In this document: one piece after another, positions 44,065 through 52,108 of the stretch
Numbering within the stretch: the stretch's first letter is position 1
Layout: each line of letters begins with the position of its first letter
Assembly (NCBI GenBank): GCA_000998135.1
Contig: LCCV01000006.1
Coordinates: forward strand, 1 to 53,624
Reading direction: 5' to 3'
DNA: 53,624 bases
Source: Parcubacteria group bacterium GW2011_GWA2_42_14
GTDB lineage: Bacteria; Patescibacteriota; Minisyncoccia; Sungbacterales; GWA2-42-14
Translations under genes and position numbers: made by a program
Notes under the pieces: model-generated
The model's input: the letters and a program-made list of their open reading frames with translations, nothing else
Database searches by the model: none
What the model was told of the DNA's origin: nothing

Positions 44065-44179
44065 CACCCCTATTTGCTTCTGTGAGCCGCAAAACAATAT
44101 TGATAAAGAAGAACTTGTTACAATTCCTATTCTCAGTATCAATAGGTACAGCCATTTGAAAAAAGGGACAGGTTGAATT

Positions 44180-45544
44180 ATGATAAAAGGACGAAAAATG
44201 ATCAATTTAAACTCGATAAAAAAGAGATTTGATAATTACGAAAAACTGGAAGAAAAACGCCAGCATTTTACCTTAAATCTTACTGCCTCTGAAAATATTG
44301 CCTCAAAATATGTAAGAAGCGCTATGGCGTCTGTTTTTGCCAATAAATACTCGGAAGGCAGGCCGTTGAAACGCTACTACGGCGGGCATGAAATTATTGA
44401 CCTGATGGAGCTTGATGTTGAAGAATTGGCGCGTATGGCGTTCAAGGCAGAAGGATACCATGTAAACGTGCAACCCTATTCGGGAAGCCCGGCTAACTTT
44501 GCCTGCTACTCTGGAATTATTGAATACATCGCCCGACTTAAGAAAAAACAAACAGGAACACTTCCCTCGTTTCATGAAGTTGTCCAAAATACTATTTTTC
44601 TAGGAATGAAACTTGACCAAGGCGGCCATTTAACACAGGGCAATATTCCGAGTTTAACCGGCAGAATTTTTAATTTCGTTCATTACGGAATTAACCGCCA
44701 AACCTACCGCATTGACCTAAATGAAATCAAGGAATTGGTGAAAAAACATAATCCCAAACTTATAACCATCGGCCCGAGCTCTTATTCCCGCGCCTTAAAT
44801 ATATTTGAAGAACTTGCTAAAATTGCCCATGACAACGGAGCGCTTTTTATGGCGGATATCGCGCACACCGCGGGCCTTGTTGCCGCAGAGGTTCAACCAA
44901 GCCCATTTCCGCATGCCGATATAGTTACCATGACAACACACAAAACTCTCCGTGGACCCCGTGGTGCTTTGATTTTTGTTAAAGAATCAAAAAAGTTTGA
45001 TTCGGGCGAAAAAAATAAAAAAGACGAACCAATTATTATTTCTCTTGCCGACATGATTGATAAGGCCGTGTTCCCCGGACTTCAGGGCGGACCGCATGAC
45101 CACCAGACCTATGCTATTGGCAAAGCCCTGACTGAAGCGCTTGACCCGAAATTCAAAAAATACGCCGCACAGGTTGTAAAAAACATAAAAACGCTTGCTG
45201 AAGAACTGCAGGAACTAGGATACACGATTATATCCGGCGGCACAGAAAACCATCTTTTAGTAATTGACCTTCGCCCAAGCGGCCTTTCCGGAAAAGAAGC
45301 GGAAGACCGGCTCGCCAAAGCCGGAATTGTCGCCAACCGTAACGCCATTCCTTTTGACCCGGCTCCGCCATGGAATCCTTCAGGCCTTCGCTTAGGAACC
45401 GCGGCTCTTACCACACGCGGGATGAAAGAAAAAGAAATGAATATGGTAGCCATACTTATTCATAACGCCTTAACAAACAACCAGGCACCTGCTACCCTTA
45501 AGAAGGTTCATTCATTATGCAAAAAATTTCCCGGAGGGAAATAA
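44180..45544 (+). CDS. glyA: Serine hydroxymethyltransferase
   Basis: LTASENIASKYVRSAMASVFANKYSEGRPLKRYYGG; MADIAHTAGLVAAEVQPSPFPHADIVTMTTHKTLRGPRGALIF. Confidence 0.96.
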   Translation: MIKGRKMINLNSIKKRFDNYEKLEEKRQHFTLNLTASENIASKYVRSAMASVFANKYSEGRPLKRYYGGHEIIDLMELDVEELARMAFKAEGYHVNVQPYSGSPANFACYSGIIEYIARLKKKQTGTLPSFHEVVQNTIFLGMKLDQGGHLTQGNIPSLTGRIFNFVHYGINRQTYRIDLNEIKELVKKHNPKLITIGPSSYSRALNIFEELAKIAHDNGALFMADIAHTAGLVAAEVQPSPFPHADIVTMTTHKTLRGPRGALIFVKESKKFDSGEKNKKDEPIIISLADMIDKAVFPGLQGGPHDHQTYAIGKALTEALDPKFKKYAAQVVKNIKTLAEELQELGYTIISGGTENHLLVIDLRPSGLSGKEAEDRLAKAGIVANRNAIPFDPAPPWNPSGLRLGTAALTTRGMKEKEMNMVAILIHNALTNNQAPATLKKVHSLCKKFPGGK

Positions 45545-45545
45545 A

Positions 45546-45722
45546 ATGGCGATATACAACGTAATTACGAGCGACGGAAGCTGCGCTTTTGTTGGAACAT
45601 CAAAACTATTGGACTTGTTCCGCCAAACCTGCCAGGAAAAGAAGCCCCATAACACCGAAGAATATGCGGCAGCGTTTAATGAAGCAAAAAAGAGATTTGC
45701 GGAAAAAGAGAAAGGGTCATAG
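45546..45722 (+). CDS. 58-aa hypothetical protein coupled to glyA (absent from the supplied ORF track)
   Basis: GGAGGGAAATAAAATG: ATG one nt after the glyA stop; MAIYNVITSDGSCAFVGTSKLLDLFRQTCQEKKPHNTEEYAAAFNEAKKRFAEKEKGS*; terminator follows. Confidence 0.7.
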   Translation: MAIYNVITSDGSCAFVGTSKLLDLFRQTCQEKKPHNTEEYAAAFNEAKKRFAEKEKGS

Positions 45723-45770
45723 AGGAAGTTTCACGCTTCCTTTTTTTAATTGTTTATCTGCTATAATCTA

Positions 45771-45903
45771 GACCGTCCGAAAACTGCGAAAAAAGCGCTT
45801 TCGTCATTCTGAGCTAAGCGAAGAATCTCGTGTTTAAACCAATTTCGAAAGGCAGAAATTATTCACAAAGTTCAGAATGACAGTTTTTAAGACGGTCCGA
45901 ATA
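45771..45903. repeat. Composite palindromic element with GTCATTCTGAGC...TTCAGAATGAC arms
   Basis: GACCGTCCGAAAACTG...GTCATTCTGAG...TTCAGAATGACAGTTTTTAAGACGGTC. Confidence 0.7.
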
Positions 45904-45918
45904 CGGTTATTCATATTA

Positions 45919-45972
45919 TTGACAAATAATAATTCAAATAATATCTTAATAATATTGGTTCTTTGCAAAAAT
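45919..45972 (+). promoter_or_regulatory. Promoter TTGACA-N17-TATCTT plus boxA-like GGTTCTTTGCAAAAAT leader
   Basis: -35 45919-45924, -10 45942-45947, boxA-like 45957-45972. Confidence 0.65.
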
Positions 45973-46081
45973 TTCCGGCACAGGAAAAACCATGGCTATT
46001 CACAATTTTATATTGAGATAATATATAAACCAGCAAGAAGAAAAACCGGGGCTTTTTGACATATTACTTACTCGATTATTA

Positions 46082-46429
46082 ATGTTTGCCTGTTTCATGG
46101 CCGTTGTTTATGTATCCTGGCCACTATACCGGCAAATGGACAAAGCAGGATTTTTTCCGGAGCCGAGAATAGAAATTACCGGTTTTCAGCCGAATGAACA
46201 AGTGATAATTACACGCCCCCACTCTTTCTCCGGCATTTCACGCGAGGCATGGGCAGATAAATCCGGCAAAGCGGTATTTCATGATTTATCTCCTGGAAAT
46301 TGGGTTATAACAAAAGGGGGCACCGAAAAATTGCAAAAGACAACAATTTATATTCCCGACCGCTATGGTATTTTTATAAAACAGATTGAACAATTCGAAA
46401 TCCGGATAATTTTTCAACGAGGAGGTTAA
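46082..46429 (+). CDS. Hypothetical membrane-anchored protein
   Basis: N-terminal hydrophobic segment MFACFMAVVYVSWPLY; beta-rich remainder. Confidence 0.55.
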   Translation: MFACFMAVVYVSWPLYRQMDKAGFFPEPRIEITGFQPNEQVIITRPHSFSGISREAWADKSGKAVFHDLSPGNWVITKGGTEKLQKTTIYIPDRYGIFIKQIEQFEIRIIFQRGG

Positions 46430-46468
46430 ATGCTTCCTTTTTTCGTTATTTTGAGCTATTATTCAATT

Positions 46469-47326
46469 ATGATTTCACTTGACGGAAAAAAATTATCGCA
46501 AAAAATACTTGCTGAATTGAAACAGGAAATCGCCGATATGGCTAAAAAACTGCGGCTGGCAGTAGTAGTTATCGGGCAAAATCCCGTAACTCAAAAATTC
46601 ATCCAACAAAAACAAAAAGCCGCCCAATTTATCGGCGTTGATTTTAGAATCTTTCCATTTGAAGAAACTGTTGCTACCGACGAACTCCGCAAACGCATCG
46701 CCCAAATTGTTCACGAAAAGAAAAATACCGGAGTTATAATACAACTTCCTCTGCCCGAACATTTAAGCGTTCAGTATATTTTAAATTCGGTAACTCCGGA
46801 AAAAGATGTGGATATGCTTTCGGCCCGCTCCATCGGGAACCTCGTTGCCGGAAAATCAGAAATTTTGCCGCCTGTTGCCGGGGCCATAAAAGCGTTTTTT
46901 GAAGAATATGGCATTAACTATAAATCCAAATATATTACCGTTATTGGAGCGGGAAAATTAGTCGGCCTGCCTGTTTCACTCTGGCTTTTAAACGAAAAAA
47001 CAACATTCAGCGTTCTAAGAAGTACTACGCCCAATATTTCCGAATTCACCAAAAAAGCCGATATTATCATTTCGGGGGTCGGTAAACCAAAATTGATTAC
47101 CGGCGATATGATAAAAGAGGGTGCTGTCGTAATTGACGCCGGAACTTCGGAATCAGAAGGTCCCTCGACTGGGCTCGGGACAAGTAAAATCGTCGGAGAT
47201 ACTGATTTTGAATCGTGCGCAGAAAAAGCATCTTATATAACACCGGTTCCCGGAGGCGTGGGGCCGGTTACAGTGGCTATACTTTTTAGAAATTTGCTTA
47301 CGCTTGCCAAGGCACAAAAGAAATAA
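46469..47326 (+). CDS. folD: Bifunctional methylenetetrahydrofolate dehydrogenase/cyclohydrolase
   Basis: GVIIQLPLPEHLSVQYILNSVTPEKDVDML; VIGAGKLVGLPVSLWLLNE; YITPVPGGVGPVTVAILFRNLL. Confidence 0.95.
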   Translation: MISLDGKKLSQKILAELKQEIADMAKKLRLAVVVIGQNPVTQKFIQQKQKAAQFIGVDFRIFPFEETVATDELRKRIAQIVHEKKNTGVIIQLPLPEHLSVQYILNSVTPEKDVDMLSARSIGNLVAGKSEILPPVAGAIKAFFEEYGINYKSKYITVIGAGKLVGLPVSLWLLNEKTTFSVLRSTTPNISEFTKKADIIISGVGKPKLITGDMIKEGAVVIDAGTSESEGPSTGLGTSKIVGDTDFESCAEKASYITPVPGGVGPVTVAILFRNLLTLAKAQKK

Positions 47327-47456
47327 ACAAATAAATCAAATATCGTCCGGGTTTGCCCGCCCCGCTGAAATTTCTGCAAAGCTGGTCAAAGACATATTTT
47401 AAATGTAACTTCTAGATTTCACCGCGCTAAAATCGCGATTTTACTCGAAGAATAAA

Positions 47457-48041
47457 ATGGATATTCTTTTCAAAATTGATACACAAATTTTACTCTGGTT
47501 CAACTCCTGGGTTGGATGGTACGACTGGGTTGACATAACAATCGTTTTTCGGGTAGAGATACTTCCTTATTTTTTCATTGCGGGACTCATGTTTTTTGCC
47601 GTTTTTTACAAAAACGAGGAACAAAAAATCAAAAATAGGTTAATAATTTTGGAAGCATTGGCCGCAGGTTTAATTTCTCGTTACGTTATTACCGAAACAA
47701 TACGATTTCTTTACAATCGTCCGCGCCCCTTTGAGGCCGTGGAGGGACTTAATCAACTGCTCCAGCACTTGCCCGGATATTCTTTTCCCTCTGGACACGC
47801 GACGTTTTATTTCGCGCTTGCCGCAACAATATTTCTTTACCACAAAAAAGCCGGCATCTTATTTCTTTTTGCCGCGTTTCAGTTAACCCTAACCAGAATC
47901 GCCATAGGATTTCATTGGCCGTCGGATATTTTAGCGGGGGCAATTCTTGGAATTACCATATCTCTCGTTGTCCACTATCTAGAAAAATATACTCCTTACG
48001 GTTTTAAAAAAATATTTATTGATATTCTCAAAAAATATTAA
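47457..48041 (+). CDS. PAP2-family phosphatase (membrane)
   Basis: NRPRPFEA, YSFPSGHATFYFALA, RIAIGFHWPSDILAGAILG: the three PAP2 motifs. Confidence 0.93.
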   Translation: MDILFKIDTQILLWFNSWVGWYDWVDITIVFRVEILPYFFIAGLMFFAVFYKNEEQKIKNRLIILEALAAGLISRYVITETIRFLYNRPRPFEAVEGLNQLLQHLPGYSFPSGHATFYFALAATIFLYHKKAGILFLFAAFQLTLTRIAIGFHWPSDILAGAILGITISLVVHYLEKYTPYGFKKIFIDILKKY

Positions 48042-48106
48042 AAAGAACGGCCTGACAAAGGCCGTTACTTCAAAAATTTTTATCATACGAAAAAATGGCT
48101 AATTTT

Positions 48107-48331
48107 CTAACCCGCCAAGACCAAGATGATCGCTACCACTAAAATAATCGGAGAAAAAAGAACTACCAACATCATAAACGGTATCACAACCATTGCCGCC
48201 AGATAATAATGCGCAAAAGTCAGGTTTTCAGCATTTCCCCAACCGGGACCAAACTGAAACAAAACAAAAGGAATAACCGCATAAACCAGAACAAAAATAA
48301 GTGAACTAATAACCACCCACCTTTTATCCAT
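48107..48331 (-). CDS. Hypothetical two-TM protein
   Basis: Two hydrophobic helices; boxA-like GGTCTTTAAAAAAGG directly upstream. Confidence 0.5.
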   Translation of the reverse strand: MDKRWVVISSLIFVLVYAVIPFVLFQFGPGWGNAENLTFAHYYLAAMVVIPFMMLVVLFSPIILVVAIILVLAG

Positions 48332-48340
48332 TGCGTTTTT

Positions 48341-48355
48341 CCTTTTTTAAAGACC
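48341..48355 (-). promoter_or_regulatory. boxA-like GGTCTTTAAAAAAGG leader
   Basis: Complement of CCTTTTTTAAAGACC; TATTAT-like -10 upstream. Confidence 0.5.
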
Positions 48356-48411
48356 TTATCTACATAATACAATAAATCGTGAAAAAAACAAGGGTAAGCC
48401 AAAAAAATACC

Positions 48412-48434
48412 GTCCCGCTTTCAGCGGGACGCGT
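48412..48434 (-). terminator. Rho-independent terminator of iscA-like gene
   Basis: GTCCCGCT TTC AGCGGGAC; the complement is followed by GGTATTTTTTT. Confidence 0.75.
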
Positions 48435-48436
48435 TT

Positions 48437-48829
48437 TTATTCAGGAGAAAATGATGTTCCACAGCCGCAACCTGATTTGGCATTGGGATTTTTAAAAACA
48501 AAACCGGCCTCAAGTCCGTGAAAAACATAATCAATGGCAGTACCGTTCAAATAAAGGTAGCTTTTAGCATCCACCACGATTTTAAATCCCCAATCAGCTC
48601 CCTTGCCTTCGGCAAGCATTTTTTCATTGGGAAAAATTTTATCATGCTTCTCTACTTCCGCATCAAGTTCAAGGATGTAACTTAACCCCGAACAACCGCC
48701 GCCCTTAACGCCGAACCTCAAAAAAATTTCTTTGTTAAAATTAGGGTCTTCAGCTTTACGCTTCTTTAAAAACCACTCAATTTCGCCTTTAACCTTATTT
48801 GCCGCCGCTTCGGTAACGTCAATCGCCAT
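48437..48829 (-). CDS. HesB/IscA-family iron-sulfur assembly protein
   Basis: FGVKGGGCSGLSYILELDAE ... NAKSGCGCGTSF. Confidence 0.93.
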   Translation of the reverse strand: MAIDVTEAAANKVKGEIEWFLKKRKAEDPNFNKEIFLRFGVKGGGCSGLSYILELDAEVEKHDKIFPNEKMLAEGKGADWGFKIVVDAKSYLYLNGTAIDYVFHGLEAGFVFKNPNAKSGCGCGTSFSPE

Positions 48830-49064
48830 TTTTGTTCTCCTTTCTTTTTGGGTTTTTACCGGTACCTCCGCAATGCTCGCAATTTACCGCCTGAAGATCT
48901 TGAGAATCGTGAACATCGGCCCATTGTTTCCCGCTACCCCCGCAAAAGGGGCACGTTTCCGTCTTTGGGTCCGCAATTTTACATACCAGCCAAAGCAAAA
49001 AAATAAAAACCGCAATGAAAATCGGAAACCACCATGCCCTAAGAAACAAAATAAAATCATTCAT
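48819..49064 (-). CDS. Small membrane protein with CxxCxGxG-type motifs
   Basis: TM FLRAWWFPIFIAVFIFLLWLV, then CPFCGGSGKQW...CEHCGGTGKN (DnaJ-like zinc-ribbon half-motifs). Confidence 0.7.
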   Translation of the reverse strand: MNDFILFLRAWWFPIFIAVFIFLLWLVCKIADPKTETCPFCGGSGKQWADVHDSQDLQAVNCEHCGGTGKNPKRKENKNGD

Positions 49065-49454
49065 TTATTTTCCCTCCTTTTTGGCTCTATAGTCGGCAAT
49101 CGCCGCCTTAATCGCGTCTTCGGCTAAAACAGAACAATGAATTTTTACCGGCGGAAGCTTTAACTCATTAACAATATCGGTATTTTTAATTTTTTGAGCA
49201 TCTTCAACTGTTTTGCCCTTTAACCATTCGGTAGCAAGCGAAGAAGAAGCAATAGCCGAACCGCAACCAAACGTTTTGAATTTGGCATCTTCAATAATGC
49301 CCGTTTCCGGGTTTACCCTGATCTGGAGCTTCATGACATCTCCGCATTCGGGAGCGCCCACAAGACCCGTACCGACATTCTTCACGTCTTTAGGAAATGA
49401 ACCAACGTTCCGGGGATTACTATAGTGGTCAATAACCTTGTCGCTGTAAGCCAT
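49065..49454 (-). CDS. iscU: IscU/NifU-like Fe-S scaffold protein
   Basis: MAYSDKVIDHYSNPRNVGSF, GAPECGDVMKLQI, TFGCGSAIASSSLATEWLKGKT, KLPPVKIHCSVLAEDAIKAAI. Confidence 0.93.
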   Translation of the reverse strand: MAYSDKVIDHYSNPRNVGSFPKDVKNVGTGLVGAPECGDVMKLQIRVNPETGIIEDAKFKTFGCGSAIASSSLATEWLKGKTVEDAQKIKNTDIVNELKLPPVKIHCSVLAEDAIKAAIADYRAKKEGK

Positions 49455-49559
49455 TATTCACCTCCTTTTTTCCGTTCATTTTTTCATTTTCAATGAAACT
49501 GTAATTAACGATAGCAAACCAGACCAAAAAAGAAAAGACCGCGACATCGGTCAAGACAC

Positions 49560-49830
49560 AAAAAAGCTCCTCGCGAAAATTCGGAAAGGCGGCGCTTGCC
49601 CGCCGAAGCCCCTGCCTGTGCCGTCGGCACGGCAGACAGGTCGGCGCAGGCAGAGAGCCGCACCGACTTGTCCGTCCGAATCTTTAGCGAAGAAGGATGA
49701 CAATTTTCCTTCGACTTTGCTCAGGATGATAAGCCTGGACTTCGGCCGAGCTCAGTTGAGGTCTCGAACCACAAGTTTTTCTTTGTTTACACTGAACTTG
49801 TCGAAGTGGCGGCAAACTCTCCTACGAAAA
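49560..49830. repeat. Composite of dispersed palindromic motifs
   Basis: CCTGCCTGTGCCGTCGGCACGGCAGACAGG; CCTTCGACTTTGCTCAGGATGA, ACTTCGGCCGAGCTCAGTTGAGG and (complement) CCACTTCGACAAGTTCAGTGT. Confidence 0.65.
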
Positions 49831-49834
49831 GTTG

Positions 49835-50296
49835 TCAAAAAAGAAACACATAGAAAACGACGAGACCGACAGAAGAAAGTATCAATTCTACTTTTGTTCC
49901 CGAATAAAGCCATCCCCAATATTTAAATTTATTGAAAGGCACAAATGGTTTGTGCTCATAGCGCATCACCGAATCGAGCGCGATATGTAATAAAAGAAAA
50001 GCTGGGAAAATCCACCATCGTACAGGGAGCCAAAAAGATGAAATCAAAAAACCAATTATTATCCCCGCAAAAGTTCCAAACATAATTTCCTGTAGCCAGC
50101 TATGTTGTTTTGTGCCGTAAGTAATTTTCCGCTCTCGTAGAAAGTCCTTGATGTCTTGAGCCCATTTTCTATTTACAAAAACATGATCTATATCTACGCC
50201 GACGCCGGCAAGCAATGCCACATATAATTCCGGGGTCTCGATTGATAGGGCCTTACCGAACACCAATGTTCCTAAAATATGTGAGATAATTAGCAT
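49835..50296 (-). CDS. Putative membrane-bound metal-dependent hydrolase (DUF457/YdjM-like)
   Basis: MLIISHILGTLVFG...LLAGVGVDIDHVFV...HSWLQEIMFGTFAG...LLLHIALDSV; His/Asp pattern between TM helices. Confidence 0.6.
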   Translation of the reverse strand: MLIISHILGTLVFGKALSIETPELYVALLAGVGVDIDHVFVNRKWAQDIKDFLRERKITYGTKQHSWLQEIMFGTFAGIIIGFLISSFWLPVRWWIFPAFLLLHIALDSVMRYEHKPFVPFNKFKYWGWLYSGTKVELILSSVGLVVFYVFLF

Positions 50297-50562
50297 AAAA
50301 GCTGTGAATTACAAAAATGAAATTATTCTTGAAAAATTTTATTTTCCTAAAATGCAGAATCGCCAACTGATTCCCCCAAAATCCAATACAAATTAGTCGC
50401 CGAGCCCTTCCTTTGTCAGGATAAACTCCGCGAGGCGAACCAAAACTCTTTGGCTTTTCCTACGTGGTGTATTTATACAACCACACTCGAACTCATTTTA
50501 TCAAGAATTGCTGAACGAAACCAGTCGCTTCGCCCCGCCGCCGCTCGCTAACGCTCGCCCCC

Positions 50563-50643
50563 ACCAAAGAAAAGTTTTGTTTGCGGTTTTTGATTTGCGC
50601 GCGATCATTTTCTTTTAGAAGGAAAACAAAACTTTTCTTTGGT
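50563..50643. repeat. 20-bp perfect inverted repeat, 41-nt spacer
   Basis: ACCAAAGAAAAGTTTTGTTT ... AAACAAAACTTTTCTTTGGT. Confidence 0.9.
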
Positions 50644-50767
50644 GTCCTGCCCTGAACGAGCAGGGCGGCGGGCTTGGCTTCTATTTTTTGCAAGAACACG
50701 GCGGAATTCCCCCCACACCCCCCTTCCGCCGTATTCTTGCGGGGACGGACGGGATTTTTGGCGACGA

Positions 50768-52099
50768 CTAAAATGTTCTGATTTCTCCCTTGAATAACCA
50801 ATCAGGAACTTCAACTGATTTCGTATTCCGATGATTCGCTAAAATAAGCCGGAGTGTCCGTATTGCTGTGTATGCCTGTTTTATCAATTTTTTCTGATCT
50901 TCATAAAATCTTAAATTCCATTCGTTTTTAAAATGAGAATGTGCGGGTTTAGAACGAAGACCGCGTATTTCACGAAAAGTTTTAAACATTTCATCTTTTG
51001 GCCCATGATCGGAAAATCTAACAGTCTTGTTAATCCAAATTTCCAATTTCCGAATAAGTTGATTATCAATCTTTTCCATAGTTTCGCCGTCCGAAAGATC
51101 AGATTCACTAATTTTATCTTTAAAAAATTCTTTATTTAAATTATCACTCATCATGCGATCTAATGTATGGCAGAATAGTTCATATTCCCGCAATGTCGGC
51201 AAGATGAGAAAGCCAAAATTTTCAGGTTTTTCATCGTATTCAAAAGTTTTGTTTATCAATGAAATCCCGCCAATTTTTTCTGACATTTCTTTTATAATCT
51301 CCAACTCTTTAAGAAACGCAGAAAAAATTGACTCTTTTTCGTAGAAATCTCCAAGAATAGACCTCCGAAATTCTGGGTGTAGCCGATATTTATAATATCC
51401 GCCCAGCATTTTTGCCTTCCAAATTTGCTGATGTTCCGGTGTCAATTTTGCCAAATCAGTAAGTAAAATAGCAACTGCGCGAATTCCACTATCCCCAAAA
51501 CCGAAGCCGAAATGCTCTATAAAAATTTGATCCGACGGATTAAGTAATTTTTCGTCCACATATATTATTGAACCGGTTATATCATCTGTCCGATATTTAT
51601 AGCGTGGGTCATTTCTATAAATTGCTAAAATACCAAGCTCAAAAAAATAGGGTCGCAACTGCCATTCACCCATCGCCAAGCGCAAAGTAAATGGCCGAGA
51701 AATATATTTTTTCCAATCCACTATATTTTTCAGGTGATCTGGTGCTGGATAAACACAGCAGCCAATTCCTTGAACAAATTTAATTTTAATATCTCCTTCA
51801 CCAAATGTTTCCGCACCTACTTCCGATTGTTTTATATGATCGTCAATTTGAAACTGGTGCAGCTTTTCAATTTGTTTTTCTATGGCTGGCGCAGGAAATG
51901 GTTTAATATGCGGATTTGGAATATCGCCCTCATAAATCAAATCGATCTTTCGATTCTTGATTAACGCAGTAATTTTTTCCTTAAATTTGTTTTCTAAAAG
52001 AGATGATTTTTTATATAAGTCCTCAATCGATATTCCATTGAAATCTCTTGAGTTAAGGTAGAAACTTGTTATCTCATTTAAAATGTTTTCCTTGTCCAT
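50768..52099 (-). CDS. Hypothetical 443-aa protein with HEPN-like C-terminal region
   Basis: C-terminal helical segment FKTFREIRGLRSKPAHSH contains R-x4-H; 9 nt downstream of the DUF262-HNH gene. Confidence 0.6.
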   Translation of the reverse strand: MDKENILNEITSFYLNSRDFNGISIEDLYKKSSLLENKFKEKITALIKNRKIDLIYEGDIPNPHIKPFPAPAIEKQIEKLHQFQIDDHIKQSEVGAETFGEGDIKIKFVQGIGCCVYPAPDHLKNIVDWKKYISRPFTLRLAMGEWQLRPYFFELGILAIYRNDPRYKYRTDDITGSIIYVDEKLLNPSDQIFIEHFGFGFGDSGIRAVAILLTDLAKLTPEHQQIWKAKMLGGYYKYRLHPEFRRSILGDFYEKESIFSAFLKELEIIKEMSEKIGGISLINKTFEYDEKPENFGFLILPTLREYELFCHTLDRMMSDNLNKEFFKDKISESDLSDGETMEKIDNQLIRKLEIWINKTVRFSDHGPKDEMFKTFREIRGLRSKPAHSHFKNEWNLRFYEDQKKLIKQAYTAIRTLRLILANHRNTKSVEVPDWLFKGEIRTF

Positions 52100-52108
52100 A
52101 AAGAGATT

